Positions 1 through 11,953 of a DNA stretch of 64,000 bases are shown here, in pieces. The stretch is taken from NCBI GenBank assembly GCA_004352715.1, contig SCFE01000039.1:1627966-1691965 (forward strand), given 5' to 3'. This DNA comes from Hofstenia miamia. Its lineage: Eukaryota; Xenacoelomorpha; Acoela. The notes beneath the pieces were generated by a model that searched no databases, had not been told where the DNA came from, and saw only the letters and a program-made list of their open reading frames with translations. A program made the position numbers and the translations under genes. Numbering within the stretch: the first letter of the stretch is position 1; each line of letters opens with the position of its first letter.

Positions 1-1600
1 ACAAACATGAATATCTATTATTTTCTAAATGACGTTTTACAAATTTGAAAAAAACTGTGGTTAAAAAGCATTCAGATGCAAAAATCAGTGAATTAAACTT
101 GAAAATTACTATGAAATAATAACAAACGTTTCATATATGCAACATTCTGAAATTTAATAAAGAGAGAATCTTAAGGAGATATTTTAACATCAAATATAGA
201 GACATCTAAGCAGATCTCGCCTCTGACAAAAATGAGGCATACGATTAAATTTAAATTTAATAATTAAATAATTTGGAAAATCAGCAAGCTCCAGACAGAG
301 GTCAGTAATGAATGATTTTTGAAGGCCACTCAAACATTTAAAATGAAGAAATTACGGATTAAAATCACTGCAAATAAAACAAGATAGCCTCGTTGGTCAA
401 ACTGGTCTATATTTGTATTGTGCTAAATAAACCATTAATTTTATGCATTTTACCCAACGGGTAAAAACACTTGATTGATTTCAGCTCGAATTACTGCAAT
501 CGATTCACGAACTAAAGTCGATTTCAAAATTCGACAAAGTGAAGCCTTAATGTTTATGACATAATCATAAAGTACTTTCTTGTTATATGTATAAAGGAAA
601 AAGAAAATTTTTAATTATAAAAAATAAGGAAATAACTGATATGGATATAAGACAAAAAGAAATAATATAAAGGAATCAGAATTATAAAAGACAAACGTCA
701 TTTTCCTTGATAGACAATGTTTTCGGAAATAGAGTTATTTGCAATATTGATATTAAACGACTTACCATGACTGTTGTTACAAATTATTAGAGAAATGGCC
801 ATAACTTAAAATGCTAATTGATTGAAAAATACATAATTTAAATTACTAGGAAGTTTATTTCAGTCTTTGAAGTTGATGAAAATACAATTAATTCACTAAT
901 TTTTTTAAGAACCCACGACTCAATCAGGTGTGAAACAAAGAATTTTTAAAAATTTAATGTGTGCTTTTCGTAAAGAACATGAAATTTTATAGATGTATAA
1001 TGAATTGGTAAAGAATATTCACAGCAAGAAAACTTTTTTTGCATAGCCTTCAAATAAAAGAGTAATGGATTGATTGACCATGAATACAATAAGTCAAAAC
1101 CAAGGAAGTACACTATGCACACAATTGTATGTCAGTGAGTAAACATATGTAGGGGGCTTAACGCCCCACTTCTACAGTGGTAATAAGAAAAAAGAGCTTC
1201 AATATAAAACTTAGTTGATTATACAATAGTATAGCCAAAGAAAACGTTTGCTCAATTATACACATAATACGAATCAAATTAATGTTATTGAAAACACATT
1301 TGGCCATAGAGAATCAAAATTTAAAAAGCGGACAAATAGCTAGAGCTTTATACTAAAAAAATAGTGTGAAAATGAACAGAGTCCGATTGTATCCTACCGG
1401 AAAATGAAAAAGTTTTCAACATAACTTTTTGCCATTATACTAGCTAAACAATCAACCATTTGCATGTCTTAGTTGTGATTTAAAGGAAATATTTTTTCAA
1501 AAATATAATTGGAGATTGCTGTTTACAAGGAAATACTAACTCAGAAGAATTTTTTTGTATCCCAAATGGTTAATTTGGACATAGTATTTATTAAAGATGT
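1..1600. other. AT-rich non-coding DNA, no gene seen
   Basis: No reading frame of note, RNA gene or clear transposon end was seen. It would be the downstream (intron or later-exon) side of the minus-strand RING exon that ends near 1634, but I could not find the exon carrying the second half of the RING. Confidence 0.5.
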
Positions 1601-1633
1601 TTTATTATAGAACTAAAAAAGTTTTAGACTTAC

Positions 1634-1898
1634 ATGTACCTCCAGAAGGAACTCTGCTTCGTGTTCTAGACTCACCATTTGCAAGAAATACTCCAGAGTC
1701 TGCTTCACTTGAAACGCTAGCATCATCACCGTATTCTGCGGTTGGCGAACAGCCATTTTCCCGGAGGCCATTCGAAGTTTTTGTCTTTCGATATTCACTC
1801 AACAGACAGATGAGACAAAATGTATGTTTGCAAGCTAACACCACAGGACGAACATAAAGAGATTTACAAATTTGACACTTCAAGCCAGCGACACTCAT
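1634..1898 (-). CDS. RING-finger protein, first coding exon (partial)
   Basis: Minus-strand open frame starting at an ATG (MSVAGLKCQICK). Within the first 35 residues it has C-x2-C, then C-x-H-x2-C-x2-C (CQIC...CKHTFCLIC), the first six zinc ligands of a C3HC4 RING, the fold used by E3 ubiquitin ligases. The last C-x2-C pair is not in this exon. The following 55 residues are Ser/Glu-rich and disorder-like. The frame reaches a consensus donor (GTAAGT at 1633-1628), which I take as the exon end; without splicing the frame stops at 1605. A pyrimidine-rich AG lies about 25 nt upstream of the ATG, weaker than those of the other genes here. The open frame extends upstream to 1949 but only with a TTG. 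The downstream exons and the specific family (RNF or TRIM type) are not identified. A decayed copy of a RING gene is possible. Confidence 0.5.
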
Positions 1899-1949
1899 TA
1901 TAGTAACATAATTAATAACGCACTTGAACAGGTAGAAAACTGTCTGCAA

Positions 1950-2635
1950 CTCCCTGCATTTATTGTACGAATAATATATAATTTAGGCAATTCATTTGTC
2001 GATGAAAAATATCGCCGCCAGATGGCCACATCGAGACTTCCTACAAATTAGAGATTCTCTGCGCAACCTTGCTGTGTATATCTGTCAAAGATAGACAATT
2101 GAAGTAGGGAAGAAAGTTTTACTTTCTCAAAGATTAAAGAAATAAAATAAAACAACTATGAAAATTGGACGCTTGCCGGAGCTAAAATAGGTAAATTATC
2201 AGAAAAATCCTTGATAAAATTTACTTTGTATTAAAATGTTGTTTATTGTTTTAATAAAATCTAATATATTTATAATAATTTTCAAATGCCAGACATTCTC
2301 TCTCAAATAAATAAAGAAAATCACTACTTTGAATTGATGTATGATTTTTTGGAAATATTTATAAATTAACATCTGTTCACAATGACAAAATATATAATTA
2401 AAACTAAGATTTGATGTAAAGAATTGCAAAAGTTCTCTTGGGAATTTAATAAAAAAAGCAAGATAAGTAAAAAACCAACATTGGCTAAGAATAGCTTGTA
2501 AAATCTGTAACAAAGTCAGCACACCTTTAATAATCAAACTAAGCATTCTTTAAAGTCAAGCATAAAATTAAATGCATCGAATAAAGAAAAAATTATTGAT
2601 ACAATTGAGTAGACGTTGATATAATTCTTACATAC

Positions 2636-2638
<3 letters not shown>
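1950..2638. other. AT-rich non-coding DNA
   Basis: No gene seen. A 115-codon minus-strand frame at 2199-2546 is hydrophobic low-complexity sequence of the kind AT-rich DNA produces by chance. The segment 2006-2075 is locally GC-richer and lies upstream of the RING exon, but shows no recognisable promoter element. Confidence 0.45.
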
Positions 2639-2668
<30 letters not shown>

Positions 2669-2732
2669 NNNNNNNNNNNNNNNNNNNNNNNNNNNNNNNN
2701 NNNNNNNNNNNNNNNNNNNNNNNNNNTTCATG

Positions 2733-2778
<46 letters not shown>

Positions 2779-2792
2779 TGCATACATATATA

Positions 2793-2823
<31 letters not shown>
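2639..2823. repeat. (AT)n microsatellite and imperfect tandem repeat around a gap
   Basis: An (AT)n run at 2639-2668, an N gap at 2669-2726, then two tandem copies of a unit of about 48 bp (TTCATGCATACATATATAC plus an (AT)n run) at 2727-2774 and 2775-2823. The gap probably hides more copies. Frames that read through it as Ile-Tyr repeats are not genes. Confidence 0.85.
2669..2726. other. Assembly gap (58 N)
   Basis: Run of N inside the AT microsatellite; the true length is unknown. Confidence 0.99.
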
Positions 2824-2824
<1 letters not shown>

Positions 2825-2957
2825 CACTACTAGAAACCATAAAACCTGAATTGGATAGAATTTCAGATTGTTGTGATGGTGTATCATTTGGGTTAGAGAC
2901 TACAAAGCGGCAAAGAAGACTATCAGCTGTAGCACCATTCTTGCACTTTGGTCAACA

Positions 2958-3167
2958 TTATCTAATTCTATTACTTTTCTTCGCATCATTCTTCTTTATT
3001 ATCTGGACTGCTCGCCTTGAAATACCATACATGTGAGCAATCAACATAATAGTTGATCTTCCATCAGCAGGAGCCTTTAAAATGGTAAGTGTATACACAG
3101 TGCGATGCGCTATGCAACATTTTCTTAACATTGTGACATCAACAATGCGACAGATATTATTTCTCAA
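2958..3167 (-). pseudogene. Remnant of pogo/Tigger-type transposase N-terminus (HTH)
   Basis: The minus-strand frame contains a segment, ADGRSTIMLIAHMYGISRR followed by AVQIIKKN, that matches the form of the helix-turn-helix (Psq/CENP-B type) DNA-binding motif at the N-terminus of pogo/Tigger transposases: a Gly-Ser turn, an alanine helix, YGIS, then a basic recognition helix ending in IKKN. The rest of the frame and the next 100 bp give no transposase sequence and there is no DDE domain nearby, so it is a fragment. Called from the motif alone; moderate to low confidence. Confidence 0.4.
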
Positions 3168-4703
3168 ACCTCAGCCTTGGAAGACACATGAAATAGGTGT
3201 AGAGATGCGGAGGGTCATTAGAAGCCATTTCTAGTGATTATTGAGTAAAGAGAATAGAAATTTATTCAATTTATGTGACATAAGAACAAGCGTTCCTAAA
3301 ATTTATCCAAGGGTAACTGAATCTATGAAACAGTTGATAAATGAAATGATTAGTATTTATCGCATGAAATTATGATTTCAACCAAATGAAAAATAACAGA
3401 GAAAATAGGGGGTGACTAATAATGTGAGATAGACTATATAAATATAATCAAGAGTAAACATTACACATATTATGAAAATTAAAATTAGATATGGAATTGG
3501 TGGGGTTAGCAACTTTTAACTTATCTATTTTTACTATTTAATCAATTGGGTTGTAGTATCTTTAGCATTAAAAACTTTCAGATTAAAGAATGTTGCATTT
3601 TGAAAAAATGCTTACAAAATCAACATCAAGTAAATTTGTGTACATACAAAATTCTTCTTCGATTGATATTATGTACGATTGAGAAGTAATAATGGTCCAT
3701 ATTTCAATTATTAGCAGATCATGGCAAATTACCATTGGAAATATTAATATTCCAAGAAAATATCAGCAGATGCAATAAACTGTTTATGGAGTAAATAAAT
3801 ATTAAAAGTAAATGGCTCAAAAAATGCTTACTTAAAACAAAACTGTAAAGATTGACTTCAAAATTACAAAATGTTTTGTTCACATTTTCAAATTCCATCT
3901 GCTAAATTTGGAAATTTTTGGATATTGACACATCTGTTGGTAAATGTATCCCCCGAAATTATGAACATTTCTGTCAAATTTATTTATATGGTGGAAATTA
4001 TTAACTATTTTTCTATTAAACTGCGATTTTTGTTTTAAAAAAAACTCTGATTCTTCCCATACTTTATGTTGAGAGAATCAGGTATTTTTGGGAAGATAGA
4101 CCACCAAAGTACTTTTGGGTCAGAGATCACATCACAGCAGAATATATTTATTAGTTCGTGAGTTAAGGAGAGTGCAATTTTTTGAATAAACTTTCACAGA
4201 TTCTAAAAAAATTCCTGGACGTTTGGGGGCTAATACCTTCCAGAAAATTAAATAACAAAATCTAAAACTTTTAGTATACCTTATCTAGCACAAAATTTAA
4301 TTGTGTTTACTTTCTTATTATTTTGCAAAAAATTCTTGCTTCCTTTAAAATCAAAGTATTTGTGAGGCTAACATCACACTAGTAAAAGTACAACTAACCT
4401 AAAATTCCACTTCAAATAAAACTGATTGAGGCAACTCATTAACCAATCACAATTAGTTAGAGGGATGACATCTAGAAAATTTCTCAAAACTATTTTGGCG
4501 TTACCATACTTTCAGATTTTAACACAATGTGTTTATTCAATAATTAGAGTTGTAATATTTCAAACAATCATATTTATCTATTTACAGCCAACATTTGAAC
4601 ATATAGATACAGTACATGTATCAACACATATTTTATTTGACATTTAAATTACGTATTATTTTTAGAGTAAGAAACCTATTACTCCATTAAATATGTTTTC
4701 ACC
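3168..4703. other. Non-coding AT-rich DNA
   Basis: No gene, RNA gene or repeat boundary recognised; short frames only. Confidence 0.45.
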
Positions 4704-4729
4704 TATATATATATATATATATATATATT
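4704..4729. repeat. (AT)n microsatellite
   Basis: Uninterrupted AT dinucleotide run. Confidence 0.9.
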
Positions 4730-4982
4730 TGCTTTTTGTCGATTTTATTTAGCTGTATTTATGATATATTTCTGCATGATTGTTTAATAAAATGAACAAA
4801 AAATTAATTCGAGCATTAACTAAATGAGGAATAACTTAAACTATTCCATTTAAACACTTGGATTCGAAATCTAACATTCAAAAACATTACAAACATTTCA
4901 CAATATTGCACCAGCTCCATGCATAATTTCCTGGCCTAGTTACATATTTCCATGCGATTGAGAGAAAAATTTCTCTTCAGTA

Positions 4983-5014
4983 ATGAATTTTGAAATTTAA
5001 TTGGACATATACAC

Positions 5015-5080
<66 letters not shown>

Positions 5081-5112
5081 GTGTATATGTCCAATTAAAT
5101 TTCAAAATTCAT
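4983..5112. repeat. Perfect palindrome centred on (AT)n, abutting a gap
   Basis: The 45-50 bases starting at 4983 (ATGAATTTTGAAATTTAATT and onward through ACATATACACTATATATA) recur exactly as their reverse complement ending at 5112, with an (AT)n core between. The right arm ends exactly where an N run starts (5113). It may be a real cruciform-forming locus, or an assembly or sequencing turn-around at the microsatellite. Confidence 0.9.
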
Positions 5113-5158
5113 NNNNNNNNNNNNNNNNNNNNNNNNNNNNNNNNNNNNNNNNNNNNNN
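5113..5158. other. Assembly gap (46 N)
   Basis: N run between the palindrome and a further (AT)n run at 5159-5188. Confidence 0.99.
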
Positions 5159-5189
<31 letters not shown>

Positions 5190-6740
5190 TCACAGATACA
5201 AAGTATTTGAGATCAAAGTGGATCATTCAAGTTTTGATTGTTCAAGCAGGATGATTCAGACTCTTCTGAACTAGTAGCTAATTATGAATGTCATTCATCG
5301 TTTTCAAAATATGACTGTTACCAATAAGTCCTCTTCAGACGTCAAGAATGAGCGCACAGACAGGTTGATCAACAAATATATCAACTAAAGTAATTGCTCC
5401 TCCCACTTCGTTGGTGGAGCAAAATACTGAATTGAAACAAACAATAAATTACATTTAAGTGTTGTGTTTATCTACTAAATATGTAACAAGGTACCATGAT
5501 TACATATATAAATAATCAAAATGAACTAAATATATTTATGAGTGACATTATAAAATATTGCTAATCTTTACCGGTCATGTTGTGACAGGGCTGAGACGAA
5601 CTTTTTATACTTTGACAGTATTCACAATTACGTGGATTTTACGTAAATATTATCAATGACTTCAAGAAATTCATTGGAAAATTGAAGACTTCTTTGTATA
5701 TTTTAGTAGAAATAAATTGAAAATTAATGCCAATAAGACGTAAAATTTATTATCTTTATGTCAAAGGATGACAATTTTTTTGATAGTATTAACAATTTTA
5801 GCAAAGCACTGATTAACAATTTATAAAAATTCAATGCAATAATTTCTACATTCTCAAGAAGTAAGAAATTTTAAAAAACTCACTTGCTATTTTTATATTT
5901 GAAACATTAACACTTTTCAGGGATTCTGATTGGTAAAAAGCTATACTGGGGCATTGCAATGAATAAAAATACTCGATAAAAATCACTCAATGAACGTTAA
6001 AAATTTCAACACATTATTTGTTCTTATATGTATTTAGAGTTTCATGACATGATGTGCAAAACTGATTTATGGGAGCAAAAAGCCAACTTCAATGATAATC
6101 TAATTCTATAATCTTAATAAATCATTTCATATTCATTTTTATATTATAAATTGTGACAAGCATATTTACAATCACTATAAAATCATTTCAACTGACAGTT
6201 TAAAGGTTTTTAAACACAGCAAAGGGATGAAATCGAAACTTTAGATTTTTAGGGGAAGAGAAATCACTGCTAAAAATTCTCCAGATCATATCTGTTAATC
6301 TAACAAATCTTCCAGGAACCAAGAATGACTAACAGGTTTACTTTATTAATAATTAACTTCAACTTGAAGGAAACCGCTTTGAAAATCATTGTCGCTATAC
6401 AACACTTAATTGAATTAAGGGACGTGATGTATTGATGAATGGTCTGGGTAAATAAACGCCTTGTGTTACTCGGGGTTTATAAAGAAAAGCAAACAAAGCC
6501 ATTGATTCGCTGCACCCAACTTTGAAAAACGTTAATCTAATATTTTAAAAAAACTACATTTGATTTTCATTTATACACATATATGATAAAGTATTGCTTC
6601 AATTTAGTTTAGCAACATTGTCATACAATCATAAACTTTTATAATTTATAATTATATTCGACTATGCTCTGCTGCCTCAAAGCACTTTGAAAACGATGAA
6701 TTGGAAAATTATTTGTTATATATACAATTGGTAATCAAGT
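5190..6740. other. Non-coding AT-rich DNA
   Basis: No gene or clear repeat end recognised. Confidence 0.45.
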
Positions 6741-6742
6741 CG

Positions 6743-6772
6743 TTATATATACATGTATATATATATATATAT
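6743..6772. repeat. (AT)n / (TATA) microsatellite
   Basis: Imperfect AT run immediately downstream of the 3' end of the Penelope-like element. Confidence 0.75.
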
Positions 6773-6799
6773 TCAAATGTAATTATACTGAGTTTTGAT

Positions 6800-8470
6800 A
6801 TATTCATGTTAGCTAGACGTTAGAATAGACCGGTTTCGATTATAAATCATCTTCAGTATAACAATAATGCGGTAATAAATTTACAATAACTACACTTTAT
6901 AAAATAAATATTGCATGCACTTCTAAAATAAATTTAATGTTAGCATGCTTTGTTGAATATTTAATAGTAGATCTTTCTTAGTTTTCTTAATTAAAATTAC
7001 TTCACCGATTTTTGGATAGTTTGATCTTAGCAGAATATAAAAATTATTTTCACTTGCAGTATGTTTTTGTAAATATATTTCTGATCTTAGGTGCCCATTT
7101 ATATGTTCTTTTATTCTCGTTCCTAATGTCGTTTAGTTTCTCCGATGTATGATTTTTTACAATCATCAAATTGGTACTTATATATTAAGGAAGAAACTAA
7201 ATTTTTCGGAACTGGGTCTTTGTTTTTAATGATGTTCGATGTTTTAAATGATGTAAATGTTGGTATTATCTTTGTTTGTTTTAGTTTGGTGTTCATTATT
7301 ATAACTCTTTTCTTTACTTTATTGACTTGGTTACTGCAATAGGGAAGTTTCAAATATATACTAGTCTTAGTTTCATCAGTGGTGTTTTTTATTTGATCTT
7401 TATTACATACAAACATATCATTCGAGAACTTCTTGATAATTTTGTGTGGATAACCATTTTTCTTTAATATCTGAAAGATTTTTTCAGTGGCAGCTGTTAA
7501 ATGTTTATAATTTGATGATGTTAGTTTAGCACGATTAAATAATGCTTTTATGGTGTTTGTACGTTTTACTACAATATGAGCTGTATGGAATGTATAGTCC
7601 AGAATTTGTTGACTTGATGTGCCAATTGGTTTCCTGATAGTCGTTGAAGTTATGTAAGCAAACATCAAGGAAATTTAATTTGTTGTTGATTTCAGTTTCC
7701 ATAGTAAATTAGATCTCTGGTAAAACGTTATTTAGGTAATTTAAATATTCTTTAGCTTCTTCTTGGTTATCAAAAATTGAAAATATACCATCCACTTATC
7801 TTACATAAAATTTTGGCTTTGTTACTGTTGCTGTTTCAAAATTACTTTCAATGATATCAATTGCAAATGCTACCATTGTTGGTCCTAAGGCTGATCCCAT
7901 TGCATTGCCATACCATCTTTCTGTCTATACACCGTTTTATTAAATAGGAATGGTATATTTAAGCAACATTTTTCAAGTAATTTCGCAAAGTAGCATGAGA
8001 TATCATAATTTCGTCTTCTGGTATTATTCTCAATATATGATCGTTTGTTTTTTAAGGAATGTTAGTAAAAAATGATTTCACATCATAGCTTACAATAAAT
8101 CTTTTTTTGTTATTCAATTGGTAAGTGGAATTTAACTTGGTTAGAAAATCAGATGTATCACGAACATTATATATTGTTGGAATTTATTTTTTTAAGATTT
8201 TATGTAAAAATTTTGAGCAATTTGAATTTTGGAAGCTTGTTGTAGATAAAATTGGTCTCATTGGCAGATTTTTGGCAGTCCATACAGACGACATGGTTGT
8301 GATCCTGTGCTTCTAAACATCTCATATAATTCTTTGTTAGTTCTCCATTCTTATTTAAATCTAAAAGAAATTTATTAAACTTTTTTTCTTTTCTTATGAA
8401 TTTGTTAAAAATGTTGGTTGTTTTCTCTTCTATAAATTTTGATTTATCATTTAGCATTATTTTCATTTTG
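6800..8470 (-). mobile_element. Penelope-like retroelement, decayed (RT plus GIY-YIG endonuclease)
   Basis: Read on the minus strand across several frameshifts, the order is: a YGLPK segment (GSQPCRLYGLPK, about 8260-8305), reverse-transcriptase motif A (YDVKSFFTNIP, about 8052-8092), AMGSALGPT (about 7857-7906), a motif C that is broken (a stop followed by VDG where a YxDD box is expected, about 7790-7830), a linker, then the GIY-YIG endonuclease start (IYKYQFDDCKKSYIGETKR, about 7130-7190), continuing as TRIKEHINGHLRSE to about 7000. RT followed by GIY-YIG is the domain order of Penelope-like elements (PLEs), which copy RNA and prime at cut chromosomal DNA. The element is dead: frameshifts, stops and a lost catalytic Asp. 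The longest surviving frame is 7123-7668. Confidence 0.85.
6826..6864 (-). other. Hammerhead-ribozyme-like core in the PLE 3' region
   Basis: On the minus strand the 3' region reads TACTGAAGATGATTTATAAT and then CGAAACCGGTC. A CTGA...GA / CGAAAC arrangement near the element end recalls the hammerhead ribozyme motifs known in Penelope-like elements. Stem II (ATTTATAAT) would be very weak and the core CTGAAGA departs from the canonical CTGATGA, so activity is doubtful; it may only be a relict. Confidence 0.35.
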
Positions 8471-9044
8471 TATATATAGAATGATTTATAAGTGAAAACA
8501 ACTTCATTGTATTGTCAAATTTATATATATATTAAGTTAATAGTGAATAGCTGTTAAAATTGTAAGTCAGAAATGTCATTTATTCTCTTTCCATTGAGGC
8601 CCAGTTGCAAATTGAATCCCACAGAAAATATTTCATTTAGATGTTAATTTTATTACACTATAAGAAAATAAACATGGATTTAAAATGTATTTTTAAATTT
8701 GATTAGCCTCTGCTTTTTACGATACAGATTTTACTACCTTTACGAACGCATAAATAAAAGCATTGTAAATTGAGAAGTAAACTTGATAGTTAAAATTAAA
8801 TGAATTGCAAAACTTTCTCCACCAACATTAAAATTGGTTACTTACTCTTCAAGAAAAAGCTAAATTTGACACCCTACACGCCTATTTCCTAAAAACGTTT
8901 CTCATGTTGTTTTCTGTGTTTTGAAAACTTACTTTAGTTAATTTTTGCAATATAAGAAGTATTTTCATTTCTAATAAAAATATTAAAATTATCCGTAAAT
9001 ATATTACAATTTGGAAATTCAACTTAATTGGTTTATGAATATTG

Positions 9045-9048
<4 letters not shown>
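8471..9048. other. Non-coding DNA upstream of the PLE
   Basis: No recognisable N-terminal PLE sequence beyond about 8470 and no gene. Confidence 0.4.

Positions 9049-9082
<34 letters not shown>
9049..9082. repeat. (AT)n microsatellite
   Basis: Uninterrupted AT run. Confidence 0.9.
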
Positions 9083-9085
<3 letters not shown>

Positions 9086-10655
9086 GGAAGCTAAATTTGC
9101 ACTGAATTCTTAGTTCGATTTTTATATTATGACCTAGGAATTAATAGTAAATTTTCCTTCGACCGATAAAAGAGAAGAATGCGTAATTTTTCGGAGATTT
9201 CAAATAATCTGTTAAGTTTTCTATTTACAAACTAATAATTATATTAACACGGCTATTCAAAGCGGTGCAATGAGTTGGCAAACTAAACTAAATCAAGCGA
9301 AACTTTTAGTTTAAGTGGAAAACGAATTCAATAAATTCCTCTTCGAATCAACCATATTAAGTGATTTAAAATAAAAGCACAACTTCAGCCCCAAGCTCGT
9401 CACTTGCTTTCAAGTAAAAATAATTGCCATAAAATAGCTCACAAAATCACGAAAGAAGTAATTCCATGCAAAGATAATTTAAATTTGCAAGGAATATAAT
9501 TTAGCAAAAATTCTTCAGTAATATGATAACATACGATTACGGATAAGGGGAATTTAGCAGCGCATGGAAATAGAGATCGTTTGAGTGAATTGCGTTTAGC
9601 TATGCATATTTTATATAGTTATATATAGTTATATATAACTATAGTTAAATATAGTTAATATTTATTAATTTATTGTGGAAAAAAATAGTTAACTATCAGA
9701 CAAACTGCATATCACTAGTCAATATGATAAATGTCATGGAGTGGCATACGTTTACATTAGAAAAGTTCACGAAGACCAAATTATTTTGTCCCTTGGTGAA
9801 CATAAACAATAGAATGAAAATTGTACTTTCAACATCAGTAATGATGTGGTTAAGGAAATATTGCAAACCTTGGCATTTTCAGTCAAACAAGAAGATGGAA
9901 ATTAGCAATTTATAAAAAAGTTATTAAAATATTTAAATATTTTAAGTGATTTTAAAGTTTAGGTAGCTCTTAGTGAAGAATGCTGCATTCAAGCAAGGCA
10001 AAAAAGTGAAATAACTTGTTTATTGAGGAACTAACTTGGAAGTCATATCCATAAATTACAAGGGTAGACTATATTATTCAATTAATCCTAATATATTGAA
10101 ATTGACAAAAGTATTTCTGAAAATAGAAGCATGGTTTGGGAGTAATGTAAGCATAGATGATGTTCATAGATCTGAACAAAGTATAAATGCGCAGAAAAAT
10201 TATAGACATGTTACGTAGGATATCGATAAAATGAAATAATTACACTGTATGCAAACTGGCGTTTCTCAAATTTTTTATGGATATTTTGGCAGAGCTATTT
10301 TATAATGATCTTAATGAAGTCTGTTTTAAAAAGATAGAATACAATGTAATAGAGAATTTAAGTATTCATTTCTCAATTCTGACTAAAGATTTCTAAATTT
10401 AAGAAAAATAAGATATTTGTTTGATTTAATTCACTATTTATATTTAAAATCATGTGCTATTATAACTCCTAGTAACATTATTCTGGTTTGCGATTGATTT
10501 TAGTCTTAGAATACATTTATGACTCTGGTGGGCTTTGTTGTGTGGCACCAGTTTTTTATTGTTGTGTTGATTATTGTGTGAAAAACTCCACACACGGCAA
10601 GCAATTACATATCAACTCTAATTGTTAACAAATTGATGACCTTTTTGGTCATCAT
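9083..10655. other. Non-coding DNA with a TATAGTTA-rich stretch
   Basis: Around 9615-9665 there is a tract of TATAGTTA-type repeats. Two small plus-strand frames (9673-9915 and 10036-10218) are intact but unlike any family I know and have no flanking signals, so they are not called genes. Confidence 0.4.
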
Positions 10656-11448
10656 TAGGGCAAAGAAAGTCATAGAAGTCATATTTTTTGTTGGTCTATT
10701 TTGCAGTCTGTTTAAAATTAGATGGTTCTCAGAGTTGGGGTACAGTTAAATAGGGGGTTATAAAGTCATAAAAAGTCATATTTTTGTTTATTGAAAAAAT
10801 ACGCTAATATTTGTGGCTGAAATATCATAAAAGTTATATTTTGGCATATTTTTATTAAATTAAGAAAAAACTTAAAAATGAATGTTGGATTGTGACTGCT
10901 TCAAATCATTTGAAAAACATTAAAGAAGCTATATGCATTATTGTTTCATGGATTTTGCAAGCCACATGTGTTGCAGAACTGTGCAATGCCGATTCAGGCA
11001 ACATATATGAGGGTTGACAATGTAATTGCTTCAATTAAGGTTGCTATCATGAAATATCAAAGTTGAAATTCCACCAGATGAAAATTTAATCGGAGTTGTA
11101 TGCCAAGTTAAAAAATCTCAAACAACATCGACTGCAGTTGAGAGATCTTTCTCTATGGTGAGAAAACTCTTAGCCTATGAACACATTTTTACTACAATAA
11201 TATTTGGAAACTTATATAATGTTATTGTAATTTAGTGAAGCATTTGCTTTTAAAAATTGACCTATTATTATGTAAGTTTTTGTATTTGTTTTATATCTTG
11301 CTCGCAGTAATAGAACACGTTTTATATTCCTTATATGAATCATTTTGGATGGTCGTATTTTAGGGCGTATTTAACTAAATTCCGTCATAATTTGTCATAA
11401 AAATAAGGTCATAATTTGTTTTTTTAAGTCATATTTCTGGTTGCCCTA
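10656..11448 (+). mobile_element. hAT-family DNA transposon, internally deleted
   Basis: Terminal inverted repeats TAGGGCAA at 10656 and TTGCCCTA at 11441-11448, flanked by 8-bp duplications GTCATCAT (10648-10655) and GTCATCAC (11449-11456), 7 of 8 identical. An 8-bp duplication and short TIRs starting TAGGG or CAGGG are typical of hAT elements. Subterminal GTCATA motifs recur at both ends, as expected for transposase binding sites. The element keeps only a short coding remnant (11113-11235). Confidence 0.75.
11113..11235 (+). pseudogene. hAT transposase C-terminal dimerisation fragment
   Basis: Plus-strand translation gives KSQTTSTAVERSFSMVRKLL, the TSxxxERxFS signature of the hAT C-terminal dimerisation region, before stopping at 11235. 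It lies inside the TIR-bounded hAT element in the expected position near the 3' end. No RNase-H-like catalytic domain was found upstream; the interior is short and interrupted. Confidence 0.65.
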
Positions 11449-11456
11449 GTCATCAC

Positions 11457-11945
11457 TATGCAACTCAATGCAACTGTTCAAAGTGTATTTGTTTCTCTAC
11501 ATCTTTTGAAAAGGGAACATACGTCTTCTTAGTATATTATGTCCGGTGAAAAGGAGGCTTATTTTACGAGCGCAACATTGTGATCACAAAGGTAGAGTGC
11601 TACCTTTACCATGAATTTTTGTAAGAGATTATTCTTTCGACATGAATCGGAATATCGCCATTCCATATCACCCAAGGTTTATTTGTTGTTGTTTTGTTTC
11701 CCATTGGTCGACAATGCACTCCATTTCTCGTGAATAATTATCAGTTTCCTTGAAAGACCTCCTATGTGCAAGACCTGAATCAGGTTAGAAAAACAAGTTA
11801 CCCTGTCATTTTAGAGGAGGGGCTGATGCAACTAACACTAAAACATTTCACCTCCAAATCCTTTGTGGTATGATTCTGTGCCAATTCATGTATGAAAACA
11901 AATGGTTCATCTATACTAATTAAAATTGGCAACCTTATTTCTATT
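11457..11945. other. Non-coding DNA between two hAT-type elements
   Basis: Nothing recognised. Confidence 0.4.
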
Positions 11946-11953
11946 GTGATCGC

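Noticed and set aside
2199-2546. 115-codon minus-strand frame
   Set aside because: Phe/Leu/Ile-rich low-complexity translation of AT-rich DNA; no domain or start context.
2534-2887. Frames of Ile-Tyr repeats through the N gap
   Set aside because: They are translations of (AT)n with undefined bases and cannot be genes.
7145-7342. Plus-strand 65-codon frame
   Set aside because: Shadow of the Penelope-like GIY-YIG coding strand; the same holds for the plus-strand frame at 50074-50265 opposite the second remnant.
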